From positions 65,477,064 through 65,541,063 of the forward strand of contig ML677341.1 in assembly GCA_007922305.1 (NCBI GenBank): 64,000 bases of DNA, given 5' to 3'. Within the stretch, counting starts at the first letter, position 1. Each line of letters begins with the position of its first letter. The notes under the pieces were generated by a model. That model did not search any database, was not told the origin of the DNA, and was given only the letters and a program-made list of their open reading frames with translations. The stretch comes from Dermatemys mawii. Lineage: Eukaryota > Chordata > Testudines > Dermatemydidae. Shown here in pieces: positions 36,543 to 47,937 of the stretch. Both the position numbers and the translations under genes were made by a program.

Positions 36543-36643
36543 GTGATGTAAGCTTCGTTATGATTGCATCATCCATGACTTCTAGGAATAACATGATGCA
36601 ATTCATATCATGTATGATGCAATACCAGCTTCAGATTGCATCA
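36543..36643. promoter_or_regulatory. Cluster of four ATTGCATCA (C/EBP-ATF composite) sites
   Basis: The 9-mer ATTGCATCA occurs exactly four times in 81 bp: 36563-36571 and 36635-36643 in plus orientation, 36594-36602 and 36615-36623 as TGATGCAAT. A near variant, TGATGTAAG, sits at 36544-36552. ATTGCATCA is the composite C/EBP-ATF response element used by ATF4-C/EBP dimers in stress-response promoters. The cluster is 138-218 bp upstream of the ATG at 36425, a sensible promoter distance for that minus-strand gene. Alternatively these are subterminal transposase-binding repeats. The repetition is directly seen; function is inference. Confidence 0.6.
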
Positions 36644-36649
36644 TTCATT

Positions 36650-38870
36650 GTTTTGCCTAAAAAGCAAGTACTGTCCAAACCCAGCCATAGATTTATTCAT
36701 AGATCCAGTCAAAGATGTATTTTAGTCATTTCTGGTTTAAATTGAGATTCCTTCCCTTTATAACTCACTTATCCTCTGCCATTCCCATGTCAAGGGTTGT
36801 ATATACTGACCCAATAGCATATCTTGAAAACTAGAACCACTCAACAATTTTAAGCATCATTTTCGTTCTCAGTGACCCAGAATTAGTAAAGTTTGACTAC
36901 ATTTATTTCAGAAGAATTTTGACAAGGTACTCAACCACGTGTATCTTTAAGCATGTGAATAGTCACTCGACTTCAGTAGGCCTACTTAAAGGTCTAAAGT
37001 TACACACATACTTAGGGTCCCTGCAGCATTGGTGGCTAATTAAAGGAGGTTCCACACCATGAAAAAAAGAGAAACATTGAAGAGTAAAGGGCCAAGGGAG
37101 CTAGGCTGTCATGAACATACAACATTATCCAGTACCTCCCAGGAGAACTACTTGGTTCTTAGGGAAACTATAGTATTTGGGAATGAACTCACAAGGTAGT
37201 CCACATAGTGCAAACCCTGCTAACCAAAGAAAAATATCTGATGGAGGCTCTGATTTTCCCATAGCTTTTATCCTCTAAATGGATCAGGCTAGTCCCAAGT
37301 GATCGCAAAGGATTTTAAAATACTAGTTCTTTAAACACATTCTTTTATTATTAAAAAAAGAAGTACATAGAGTTTCCTGAGCATGTTAGTCTTCCCATAG
37401 GAAATCCCAGATTTTTGCCCCTTTTTCTGAGTTGTCCTCTTGAATCTGGCAATATTTAACATGAATTCACCCCTCCTTTCAGCTATATCCACTTGGCATA
37501 TGCAGTAATTGAGACTAAGTGACCTTTCTCACTACATCTACTGATCCTCTCAAAGAATCTATTGTATTATGTGGGTCAATGGAACAGCACAAGTCTGAAT
37601 CAATTCGAGTCAGCATGTCTGATACAGTACAAACACTGCATAAACTCCTCCGTGTAGCCAGCTTTATTTTGTATTAGTCAGAAAAGGTAAAGGTGAAATT
37701 GGAGTATGGATAAAATTGGTCAGTATTTGGAATCAGTGCCACTTGAGCTTGATTTCCTATTTCTTGTGAGGAAAAAAACTCCCTTTTATTGTCTGGATAC
37801 CAGGTTTATTGAATGTTGACATACATGTAACACACAAATCTTACATATAGTAAATCTTTGAGTGTCTTGAGTAAAATTATTGATATGATTGAGGAGACTT
37901 TTAAATGCACTTGGTTGGCAGCTGCTATAAATTCATTTTATAAATCTTAAGGCCAAAGCTTGTAGTCGTTGCATCTTTATATTGAAGTCTTTGTTTATCT
38001 GTGACTTTGAAGCATAGGTATAATAGCTTCCAAGAAGAGCTGCTACCCAGCTGAAATTCAATTTCCAGTCATATATATCTTCTTAGGAAATCCCCACATG
38101 GGATTTAGGGCCATAGGGATTTTCAGAACTGACTGCTTCCAGTTAAGTGCCAACATGCGTATTTAGGGATCTAAATACACAGACTGATTTTCAAAGGCTT
38201 GAGGTGCATATAGGAGTCGATGGGTGCTTAATACATTTGCAAACCAAGCTTTTAATGCAACTGTAGTCGCATCTACATTCATCTGTTACAGAACAAAATA
38301 TCACCCTTTCGAAGGCATAATTACATGCACTGTTGATTAAACTACTGGAAAGTAATTGATTTAGCACACATAAATAATTAAAAATATACATAAAAGACCA
38401 TTTCTTCGTTTGCTATGTGACCTACCCCCTCATATTTTAATGGGAATTTATCAAATTTAGAAATGAGATCTTTCTTCCTCTAGTTCAGAACATTCTGCCA
38501 TCTTAGAGCAAATCCCAAAGGAGGACCCAGGAATACCACTAGGTTCCCTTTGGAGAAGCACGTGGGCAAAACCTCCAAGCCCCAAAGACTCCAGGGCCCT
38601 GCAGGGAAAAACAACTGCATTAATGTGCCAGTCTCTAGCACTAGGCTCACAGTGACTCTCCACTCACCCACACACAAGCTTCCCTGCAAGTACAGAGTGA
38701 GAGCAAGTGTCAATTTGAGTAGTATTAGCTGGTCCCTGGATATACATTGGGCTCAGATAAAATCAAACTGGTGCATCTGTTTTTCCCCCCTCCACGTTCT
38801 ACCCCCAGCACACTCCATTACACATTATAAAGTTCCATCTTTGCCTGCATAGAGTGCAGGGACTTCTCAG
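36650..38870. other. Unassigned AT-rich DNA
   Basis: No gene is seen; frames are 100 codons or fewer. The part next to 36650 may still belong to the transposase-like element, whose outer end I could not define. Short inverted text such as 'TATTTAGGGATCTAAATAC' at about 38160 looks like a relic of old small palindromic repeats. Confidence 0.4.
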
Positions 38871-38872
38871 TA

Positions 38873-40273
38873 GAGTGACCAGATGTCCCATTTTTAAAGG
38901 GACAGTCCCATATTTAAGCCCTCCTACAGGTGTCCTGACTTTTTCTTGAAAATGGGCAAATTGTCCCATATTTTCTGTCTCCACCACACCCCCTATCAGG
39001 TCCTACTGGTCTTGCTGCTGGCTGGATCCCTGCTCACCAGCCACCCACCCACCCACCCACACCTGAGGAGGAGGCAGTGGCTGACAATGAGGGTGGGTGT
39101 GCAAGGCTGGTGGTGTGGCGAAGATGTAGTGTATGGGGCCAGTCACTCCCTCTGCCAGTCCATCAGCACAGCCCCCAGTCAGATGGGTCCCCCTCCCGTC
39201 CCATTTCTGGCTGGCACTGCCTGCGCACTGTGAGCTGCAGTGGTGGTGAGGGAGAAGCCAGTGAAATATCGCCTGTCCTGCCCACCCATCAGCCCTTTAT
39301 ATGCTCCCCCACGCGCTGTCATCTCCCTGCTTTGCCCCTTCACTCCCCACAGTCCCACTGCTCCTCCATACCCCCTCCCCGGCAGGGTGCATCCCACTCC
39401 CAGCTCTGTGCGGAGAACTAGCTCCTGGTTGGCGTGCTCAACTAACTAACAGCCTGGCCAGTAGGCTCCTTCCTTCCCTCACTGCTTCTGGCTGGACTGG
39501 TGTCTCAGGAAAGCCCAAGACCTTCTGGCCCAGGATCGTGGCCAGGAGGATCTGAGCCCTGCATGTGCCAAAGCCCCGCACAGCGCTGGCACAGGAAAGC
39601 CGCTCACCCCTCAGCTAAACTCTGGAGTGGCAGGGTGGAGAGAGGGGAAGTGATTTCCAGCCTGTTCACATCCCGAACCTACAGGTTCCACATCAGATGC
39701 CGGGGCGTGGGCTTAGCACCTTTTTCACGCACACACATCAACTCCTTTGCCCTGGATCCTGCCTTCAGGGAGCGCGGGGCTGCTCCATTCTCTATGTACC
39801 CTCCTCTGCTTAGCCACCTCTCTGGCTGGGTTCACTGAAGCCCCTGCAGTGAGGGTCCCTGGGCTCTAGTGCACAATGCATCCTTAGGGCTTAACTTCTT
39901 CCTAACCGCACTATAGCCAGGGGAGAGGAGAGGCAGGTCCATTCCAGGGGCCCAGCTAGGCATGGTGAGCGGATAGCGCCGGGCAGGGAGGATCGGGTCG
40001 GTCAGTCAGTCCCTGCATGAGAGAGTTGTGTGTGCGTCAGCTCCCGCCATGTGTGTGTGGGAGGGGATTAGGAATGTGTGTGTCACCTCTCCCCATGAGA
40101 TATATAAGAAGGTAAATAAAAATAATCCAACTACATAGTATTTCTTTTTAACAGGGGCGCAGTCATCTTGATGTTAATTTGAACATTTGTACCATCGATT
40201 GCCATTGAATTCACTTGAAGATGAGTAATTTTATCAGGTGTCCTGTATCCAGCACAGGGAAATATGGTCACAC
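38873..40273. mobile_element. 1.4-kb TA-flanked element with GC-rich interior
   Basis: The left end GAGTGACCAGATGTCCC and right end 'GGGAAATATGGTCACAC' are inverted repeats, flanked by TA at 38871-38872 and 40274-40275. Inside the left end, 'AAAGGGACAGTCCC' matches the miniature elements at 1037 and 49960; inside the right end, 'CAGGTGTCCTGTATCC' continues the symmetry. The interior (about 39000-40080) is GC-rich with many open frames on both strands but no DDE/D transposase motif, so it is non-autonomous or a capture of unrelated DNA. A (CCAC)n tract lies at 39041-39061. Small frames here should not be read as genes. Confidence 0.65.
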
Positions 40274-40275
40274 TA

Positions 40276-42446
40276 CTTCTGAAGGCTTATGGAGAGAGGG
40301 GCACTCAAGTCATAGAGCTGCTGCACCTTCCACATACCCATCTTTGTGCCCACCACTCCAAAGCTGTCCACTGTGTCCTGCTCTCCAGTTCCCTGGTTAG
40401 TAGCGTTGAATATACTGGCCTCTGTTTGCAACATTTGGATGAGTCTTTCTCAGTTTTCTTTTTTAAAAAAAATCTTTCATGCACTTTAAAACAAATATTT
40501 CCCCACATGCTTGTGCTCTAGCAGGGCTCTGCTCTCTTACACCTTTTCAAGGGTGCAGCAAGGCCTGCTTCTGGCAAGTGTCTCCAGTGCCACTTACTTT
40601 TATCAAAGGCATAATGAACATAAGTACCATCAAGTGGGCTGTGGATTTACCGCCCCCACCCCCCGCCCCAGTGCATCACTGCTCCTAGGTGGCAACATTT
40701 TCCCTCAGTTTTTTTCGCTGTAAGTTTGTGATGCTGGAATTATGCCTTTCAGAGGCTGGGCATTCTTCTGGAACTAAGCCAGTTGGAGGCAGGCTGATGG
40801 AAGCCTTGATTAGAAGAAAACAAGGTTAACAAACATGAGGGATAAAAGGGATAGACATTTGAAATCTTTGACTACTCTCATTGACCTCTTACTCAACTTT
40901 AATCTTTTGCCTAGATTTACTGTAAGTAAATTGAAGAGTAAGCTCTGTGATTTCCTGCTGGAACTGTTGCCTCAATTCTGCTTTGTCTCACACCCACAGT
41001 GTGCTAGCATGTACTAACTGTGCTGAACAAAGATTAAAGGGATTGTAGAAGGGAAAAGGAGGGACCAGAATGATACCAGTGCCATTCTAATTTGCCATGG
41101 GCATTGAACATGCATGCAGTGGCAGATATTATGCTGAAGAGAATGTAATTAGTAGGACTATGAATTATACTGATCAAACAGCAAGACGCCCAGGACCTTG
41201 ATTCAGATAAAGATCCAGAAATGTAGCCATATAACAGACATTCTTTGGTCTGAAAACCAGGCTGGAAATATCTTGAGAACAGAATCTTACCTGAGTTTTC
41301 TAGTTGTTCTGGATTGCAGCCTAGCCAGAAACACCACAAGAATAACCGTTGTTGCAGAATTCAGGTATTTCTGCTGCAAGTCTACTCTCGAAATCAGGAA
41401 AAACAGTTGTATGAGAGGGAGTGGGAAACACTTTTCAAACTCTTCAAAAGAGATTTGTGCCCATTTCAAGTTTCAGAGGAAGGTACATGCCAGTTATTTT
41501 TTTAGTTTGTCCATTCCTATCAATGACATACTGTTTGAAGATGATGAATAAATTCAGCATAGCATTCACATGGACCAGAAGGCTTATATGTTACTGATTA
41601 GATAACAAATGTTTCACTCCTAGATCTAGAGAGAGATTTCCCTCCATCCCTCCAGAACTGACTCTTAAACCTCTAAGATTTGTAACTCCAAATAGCGCAG
41701 TGGCTGCAGCATGCTAAAAGAAGACATGGAATATGGGTAACCCACAAGTGCAATGAAACAGCAGATTTATATATTTTAAACTGAATATGGCTAGTATTTA
41801 GCTAACAATCAACCAACGAGAAGTGTTATGCTTTTAAAGCACAGACACGCAATGGTGTGCTCTATAGAGGTTCATTGCCCCAGCAGAACAGTTTGGAGGC
41901 ATTAGCTCGGAGGCAAGCACAGAACCCTCCCCTGCCCTGAGCGATGGGGTGCACAGGGGGAGCATGACTGTTGTTGCCTCCTTTCAAAGAGTGCAAGGCG
42001 CACCCCCCTCACACCTAGGGTCAGCTCTGTCAGCAAGAGCAGGGAGGGAGTGGATGGCCCCACTTCTATCTTTATCCTTCCCTCCCCAGTGTGCGCCTTG
42101 GCTGCAGTGGATATTGTGTTAAACAATTCCCGGTTAAAGGTCTGGAAGGCACCACCACCTATTTCGGTGTCAAGCTAAGGCCTTGGAGAAGCCAGTGCTG
42201 CTGTATATGCTGCTAACATCATGTCTTTTGGAGGTTCTCCAGGTGCTGTCCCTATGCAGGGTTGCTAAGAGAGGGAGAGGCTCTTCGTGCCTTTTCCCCA
42301 CGCTCACACGCACCTGCATATGGTTGATCACATGCCCTGCTTTAGCTGTGGTACCAGGCACCCTGAGAATGGTGGATAACATATTGGCAGGGCACCTGTT
42401 GTATACTTCCTGGCAAGCTCCATTACATAGCAGGAGTACTTAACAC
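40276..42446. other. Unassigned DNA, no gene seen
   Basis: The longest frame is 117 codons at 41198-41551 (plus), overlapping a 101-codon minus frame; neither has a recognisable domain. No transposon ends were read. Confidence 0.35.
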
Positions 42447-42449
42447 TTA

Positions 42450-42743
42450 GCCCTGATCTACACTGCGGGGGTGGGAGGGAAGGGAGTCGACCTAACATAT
42501 GCAACTTCAGCTAGGTGAATAGAGTAGCTGAAGTTGATGTATGCAGGTCAACTTACCTCGGTGTCTTCACAGTGCTGAGTTGCTCCTCTGTTTACTCCGC
42601 CTGCGCCTCTCGGTGCGGTGGAGTTCTGGAGTCCATGGGAGAGTGCTCGGGGATAGGTTTATTGTGTGTAGATGAGGCGCAATAAATCGATCCCCAAAGA
42701 TCAATCTCTACCCGCCAGTCTGGCAGATAGCGTAGACCTGCTC
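42450..42743. mobile_element. TTA-flanked inverted-repeat element
   Basis: It starts GCCCTGATCTACACTGCGGG and ends 'GCGTAGACCTGCTC', with TTA on both sides (42447-42449 and 42744-42746). Internal hairpins include 'AACTTCAGCTA...TAGCTGAAGTT' at about 42503-42538, and 'CGACCTAA' text typical of a turtle family that I recall. It is 294 bp and non-coding. The TTA target suggests PIF/Harbinger. Confidence 0.7.
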
Positions 42744-42746
42744 TTA

Positions 42747-45700
42747 CCATAGGAAAGGACTAGTTTTCCAATGTGTGAGGGAAGGAATATATTCCTTGCA
42801 AACCAAGAAAATGAAGATTTATCTCGAGTAGTGTGGGACACATATTGGGGTGAGGAAGCCTTCAACAATTCTAATTTGGAACTTAAAGCAACAGTAACAT
42901 TTTTAAGTGTTAACGGAGAGTTATGAAATGTTAGCTTAAAAATAACAGGCCAATGAATATATTCTGAAGCAAATGCAGCAGAATTCATGGTAGTTTCCAT
43001 ATTGCTCTTTAGAAGTTTCAGAAACAGGAGTGTGGGGTATTTTTTCTTCCCCTTCAAAGCCAGTCACATGACTCTTACTTGCATCACTGTTGTGAAATAA
43101 CAAGATCATACAACAACATAACTGCAGGGAGATGTGGAGGAAAAAATGACACATAAAGCTCACAAATCCAATTTTGAATCCTCTATGCAGATCCAAAATT
43201 GCAACCAGCACTGTTCAAAGTTAATCATAAGGCAAAGACAAAAGTGTTTGAAGTGATGTATGTGATCTGATGTAAGATACAGGACGGATGGTACGGATAC
43301 TGCAAATGTCAAGGGTCAGCTTAGCACCGTGTAAAACTGAACTGTGTGTGTTTCTCATCTGCACCCCATTAATAAAACTCCAGGGTCCCTAGTCCAGAGC
43401 AAAACAGCATCATGCCCACTGAAGTGATTTGCACAGCTCTGTACCAGAATTCATTTCTACACAGGTGAAGAACTTTAAAAAACAAGATTCTGAGCAGATG
43501 GCCAAGTCTTTTGGGTAAGGGACACTCGTAAGCACAAATTCTGCTCTCCCTTACACTGGTGTGAAGGAGCACAAAAATAGTCCTTTATCATGTAAAAGGC
43601 AGTAGTTTTAATTCACTCCAATAACAAAAATGAGGAGTACGGGGACTATAAACAGCTCACAAGTGAATAGTTTTTATTTCACAGAAAAAGCAGTGGTGAT
43701 GGACACAGCAATAACTTGAATAGAGCAGAGCCAGAAGCACAGTCCTGTTCAGTCGGGTCAAGGAGTTTCAAGGAGGGCAAGATGAGTCCAACAGGCCGCA
43801 GTAGCATCTCCACACAATTATTTTAAATAAGTTTGTGTTCATTTCTGGATAAAATTAAAGCATTTCAGTGCTAGAAACTTGGCTTCCCTCCGATTAACTC
43901 TACCTGCACCTTCTTAATAACAAGTTCTGTTACCATCCAGCTGGATTGTATAGGCCACTATAACGGTATATAACACTACTAAAGTTGGGCATGCAAGAGT
44001 ATCAGCGAGTACTGGACCCTGTCCATTTTGAACCCTGGGACTAGTCAGTTTCCCTCTGTTACAGGGCGAATAGTTCCAGCTTATTTACACATATTTACGT
44101 GTGAATACTTCACATCTGTGATGCAGCAAGAGGGATTATAACACGAGTAGCTTCCACAACATCTCCACCAGTAACCCCGACCCTTTGTTCTCTCTGGATC
44201 ATCTGCCACATGAGATGTCACCCTGACACAAGGTTAATTAACAAACTCCAGCTTTATTGTGGCTTCTTCAGCCTCATGGCTTCTCAGACATTTCCCAGGA
44301 GGTGTCCCTTCCCATTTAGCTCTCCTCAAGAAACAGTGTGTTGCCTGAAAGTATCTGCTAGCATTTTCATATGGTTACAATAACAACCTGAGGATATTGA
44401 AACAAATACCACACCAAAAGACAACTATTGCAATATATTTTTGTGATAAAAAAGAAACCTCATAACCTCGCTTGTGTGAATCTCTTTCCCCTGTTGCCTG
44501 ATGTGAACTCTGTGCTGTTTGATCTAACATAGGTCATAAATTATTTACACAAGTCATCACATTGAATTCAGGGACCAGTTATGTGAATAGGAGTTTGTAA
44601 TCCAGAGGCCCACTCTTACAAACTCTTCAGGGCAGAGGGTCACAAGTAAAACTTTCAGAAGCACCTCCATGATTTAGGATTGTAAATGCCATTGGATTTT
44701 GGGTCCTAAATCATGGAGGTGCTTTTGAAATTGTAACTCGACTCTTGATTCTCTCTGTAAAGCACTACACATGCAAATAGTGTTATGCACATATGTCTAA
44801 CAGTCATTTAACTTCATTTATTTTAGTGTATAATCTTCGTTTTATTGCCTTACCATTACTGTGTTCACTGAGGTGGGTTCCTGAGAGAAGATACTGAAGA
44901 ATATTCTTAGCATAAAAAGTAACTTCATCATATAATTGAACACCTGAATAATTGAACATTCAGCGAGGATTCTCATTAAGAAGTAGTGCTGACCTCCTGT
45001 GATAAAGAGGACACTAACCCTTCATGAGGGAGACTGGACTTATGCTAACTGCATTTCCATGTATGGAAGTGTAGGGTGCATTGGGAAAGATTGCCAGCAA
45101 ATACCTTCTTTAAAATGAAACTGTAAATCAAGATCCTTTCCGCTTCAACTCCAATGTGCTGTGAGGGCACATTTTAAAAGCGAACCTGTGATTATTATGC
45201 TGAATCGTGACTATTCTGCCCTACATCTGAAATTTCCTAAAGATGTAAAATGAGAAAATGTGTTTTCATTAATCAGATTATTTATTATACATAACTAACA
45301 TACAGGGTGCAAATCCTGCTTTTACAAATCATGGAATTTTACAAGTATAATAGAGCAAAAATGTGGTCCAGGATTTCTACTGCATACTTTATATATGTTT
45401 ACTTTAAGACCTAAAGTTAATTGTGTATTATTATTATTTTTTGGTGTGTAACTGATTTAAGAAAACTGAAGCACCTTTAGTAATGATGAAAAGTGTTGGG
45501 TTGACAGCACCAGAAACTGAATTTGTCTGTTTAAATAGGGACCATGTGCCCCACCTCAGCCCCACTCAGGGGGCATCTCCTTTCTGAGATGAGGCTGACA
45601 AGAAGGTAGCCTGTAGAGCTGGTTTGGAATTTTTCAACTGAAGATGTTAGATTCATTGAAACACTGAAATTTTGTCAGAAAATGTTGATTCATTGAAACC

Positions 45701-45780
45701 AAAACCATTAATGGGAACGTATCAGGGGTTTGAGAAAACTTTCATCAGGAAAGATTTCTCATTTCCAGAACAGAATCTGT
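42747..45780. other. Unassigned DNA with one strong hairpin
   Basis: No gene is seen; the 118-codon minus frame at 42701-43057 overlaps the end of the TTA-flanked element. A 27-bp inverted repeat with one mismatch lies at 44653-44679 and 44704-44730 (core GCACCTCCATGATTTAGGA), with a 24-bp loop. It is probably a relic of a small palindromic transposon. Confidence 0.45.
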
Positions 45781-45813
45781 GGTCAAAACCAGAAACCGAG
45801 ACCAAAACTCCAG

Positions 45814-45943
45814 AAGAGCCAAAAACCAGGTGGTTAGTGCACTCAACTGGGATGTGGGAGATGCAGATTTGAATCCCTCCTCCACTGGATTTAGAGCAGA
45901 GACTTGAACTCAGGTTAGTACCTAATCGCCAGGCCATTGGCTC
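45814..45943 (+). repeat. tRNA-like SINE with palindromic ends
   Basis: The stretch has a tRNA-like 5' part: 'TGGTTAGTGCACTCAACTGG' in the A-box position, then 'GCAGATTTGAATCCC' like a decayed B-box (GTTCGAATC type). Outer octamers AGAGCCAA (45814-45821) and TTGGCTCT (45936-45943) are inverted repeats, and 'AACTCAGGTTAGTACC' mirrors the left part. The upstream 45600-45800 stretch seems to be part of the same or an adjoining repeat. RNA polymerase III transcription is inferred from the tRNA resemblance. Confidence 0.55.
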
Positions 45944-46689
45944 TTAAATTATTTCAAAAGGTCTCAGTGGAAAACAGAAAAACAGCCAAACTTTTGAGGA
46001 GCATTCAAGGAGGATAAGGCCATTATGGAGAAACTAAATTAATTATTTGCATCAGTCTTCATGGCTGAGGATGTGAGGGAGATTCCCAAACCTGAACCAT
46101 TCTTTTTAGGTGACAGATCTGAGGAACTGTCCCAGATTGAGGTATTATTAGAGGAGGTTTTGGAACAAATTGATAAATTAAACAGTAATCAGTCACCAGG
46201 ACCAGATGGTATTCACCCAAAAGTTCTGAAGGAACTCAAATATGAAATTGCAGCACTACTAACTGTGGTATATAACCTATCATTTAAATCAGCTTCTGTA
46301 CCAAATGACTGAAAGATAACTAATGTGATACCAATTTTTCAAATAGGCTCCAGAGATGATCCTGGCAATTATGGCCCAGTAAGCCTAGGTGCAGTACCAG
46401 GCACATTGGTTGAAACTATAGTAAATAACAGAATTACCAGACACATAGATGAACTCAATTTGTTGGGGAAGAGTCAACATAGATTTTGCAAAGGGAAATC
46501 ATGCCTCACCAATCTGCTAGAATTCTTTGAAAGGGTCAACAAGCATGTGGACAAGGGTGATCCAATGGATATAGTATACTTCGATTTCCAGAAATGCTTT
46601 GCAAGGTCCCCCACCAAAGGCTCTTAAACAAAGTAAGCTTTCATAAGATAAGAGGAAAGGTCCTCTCATGGATCAGTAACTGGTTAAGA

Positions 46690-46783
46690 TTTTTAAACAA
46701 CCCCATTTCCACAGGTCACAAACATTTACAGAGAATAGTTACTTAAAATCAACCTTTAAGTGCTACATCTTCAAACACAGTAT
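46690..46783 (+). repeat. 94-bp segment duplicated from (or shared with) 50931-51024
   Basis: By base-by-base reading this segment matches 50931-51024 at 91 of 94 positions, in the same orientation, 4.2 kb away. Here it sits inside the LINE RT, where related LINEs have no such sequence. A 16-bp direct repeat (AAACACAGGAATAATG at 46790-46805 and 46813-46828) follows immediately at the right junction. No terminal repeats or target duplication frame it, so it does not look like a transposon insertion. Confidence 0.8.
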
Positions 46784-47177
46784 AATAATAAACACAGGAA
46801 TAATGTTCCTTCAAACACAGGAATAATGGTTGGTTTTCAGAATGGAGAGAAGTAAATAATGGTATCCCCCAGGGGTCTGTACTGGGACCAGTACAGTTTG
46901 ACAGATTTATAAATGATCTCGAAAAAGGGTAAACAGGGAGGTGGCAAAAATTGCAGATGATACAAAACTACTCAAGATAGTTAAGTCCAAAGCAGACTGC
47001 GAAGAGCTACAAAGAGATTTCACAAAACTGGGTGACCTGGCAACAAAATGAATGGTAAATGAAACTCAGTGTTAATAATGCACAGTAATGCACATTGGAA
47101 AACATAATCCCAACTATATGTATAAAATGATGGCATCTAAATTACCTGTTACCACTCAAGAAAGAGATCTTGGAGTC

Positions 47178-47937
47178 TGTCATAAGTGTGAAGTAGCCTA
47201 GAATTAGTGTTTACCTGTAAGGGGTTAAGCTAAAGGTAACCTGAGAGGTGGACAACTGACCAATGAGAAATTCCTCAGAAGACAAAGGATTTTAAGTTTC
47301 AGTTTCTCTCTGGGTCTCTCTCTGTTCACCTCGGCTATGGGATGAACACAGCTATGTCTTTCACTGTAATTGTAGTCAGTAAGTCTACTTTCTTTTTATC
47401 ACTTGGAGGGTTCTCAGTGGTGCGTGTTGGCTGGGTGCTTCTTGAGATTGTAAGATTCAGCAGAGATATCAACAGTGGGAGAAAGTTGCCTCGGAGGAGA
47501 GGTTTGTTTTCTGAATCCTTTTGTTGATTATGGGAGATGCTGTTCTATTGATGGTTATAAGGGATTTATTCCTTTCTTTTTTTCTTTTATTAAAATCTTT
47601 CTTTTAAGAAGCTGACTGCTTGTTTTTCATTGTGTAAGATCCTGGTTTTGGATTGGGCACGTCTCGCAGGAGCAGGCGAGGTTTGTTTTTTTTCTCTCAA
47701 GCTTCCCAGGGAAGGAAGAAGTTTGGGGGGTTAGTGGAAAGGGAAAGAAGGGTCCCAAACTACCCTAGACCTAGTTTGGTGGTGGCAGTGTACTAGGTCC
47801 AGATACAGAAGAAGTTGTGTTCTGTGGAAAAACATTTTAACCCAAGCTGGTAAAATAAGCTGGGGGGGTTATTTCTTTTTTCATGCGGGTCCCCACATCT
47901 GTACCCTAGAGTTCAGAGTGGGGAGGCAATCCTGACA
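47178..47937. mobile_element. Solo LTR inside the LINE, 5-bp target duplication
   Basis: It begins TGTCATAAG and ends TCCTGACA, giving inverted termini TGTCA/TGACA. GAGTC precedes it (47173-47177) and GAATC follows (47938-47942), a 5-bp duplication with one later change. Removing it joins the LINE coding text across the site. It contains a possible ATTAAA polyadenylation signal at 47589 in T-rich DNA. There is no internal gag-pol. It is an LTR retrotransposon or endogenous retrovirus relic; class unknown. Confidence 0.9.

Noticed and set aside
38946..39838. Cluster of open frames of 70-114 codons in GC-rich DNA
   Set aside because: All lie within the 1.4-kb TA-flanked element; both strands are open, and no domain or start context supports a gene.
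42503..42538. Hairpin as a possible microRNA precursor
   Set aside because: It is an internal part of a TTA-flanked transposon, so its symmetry is explained by the element.
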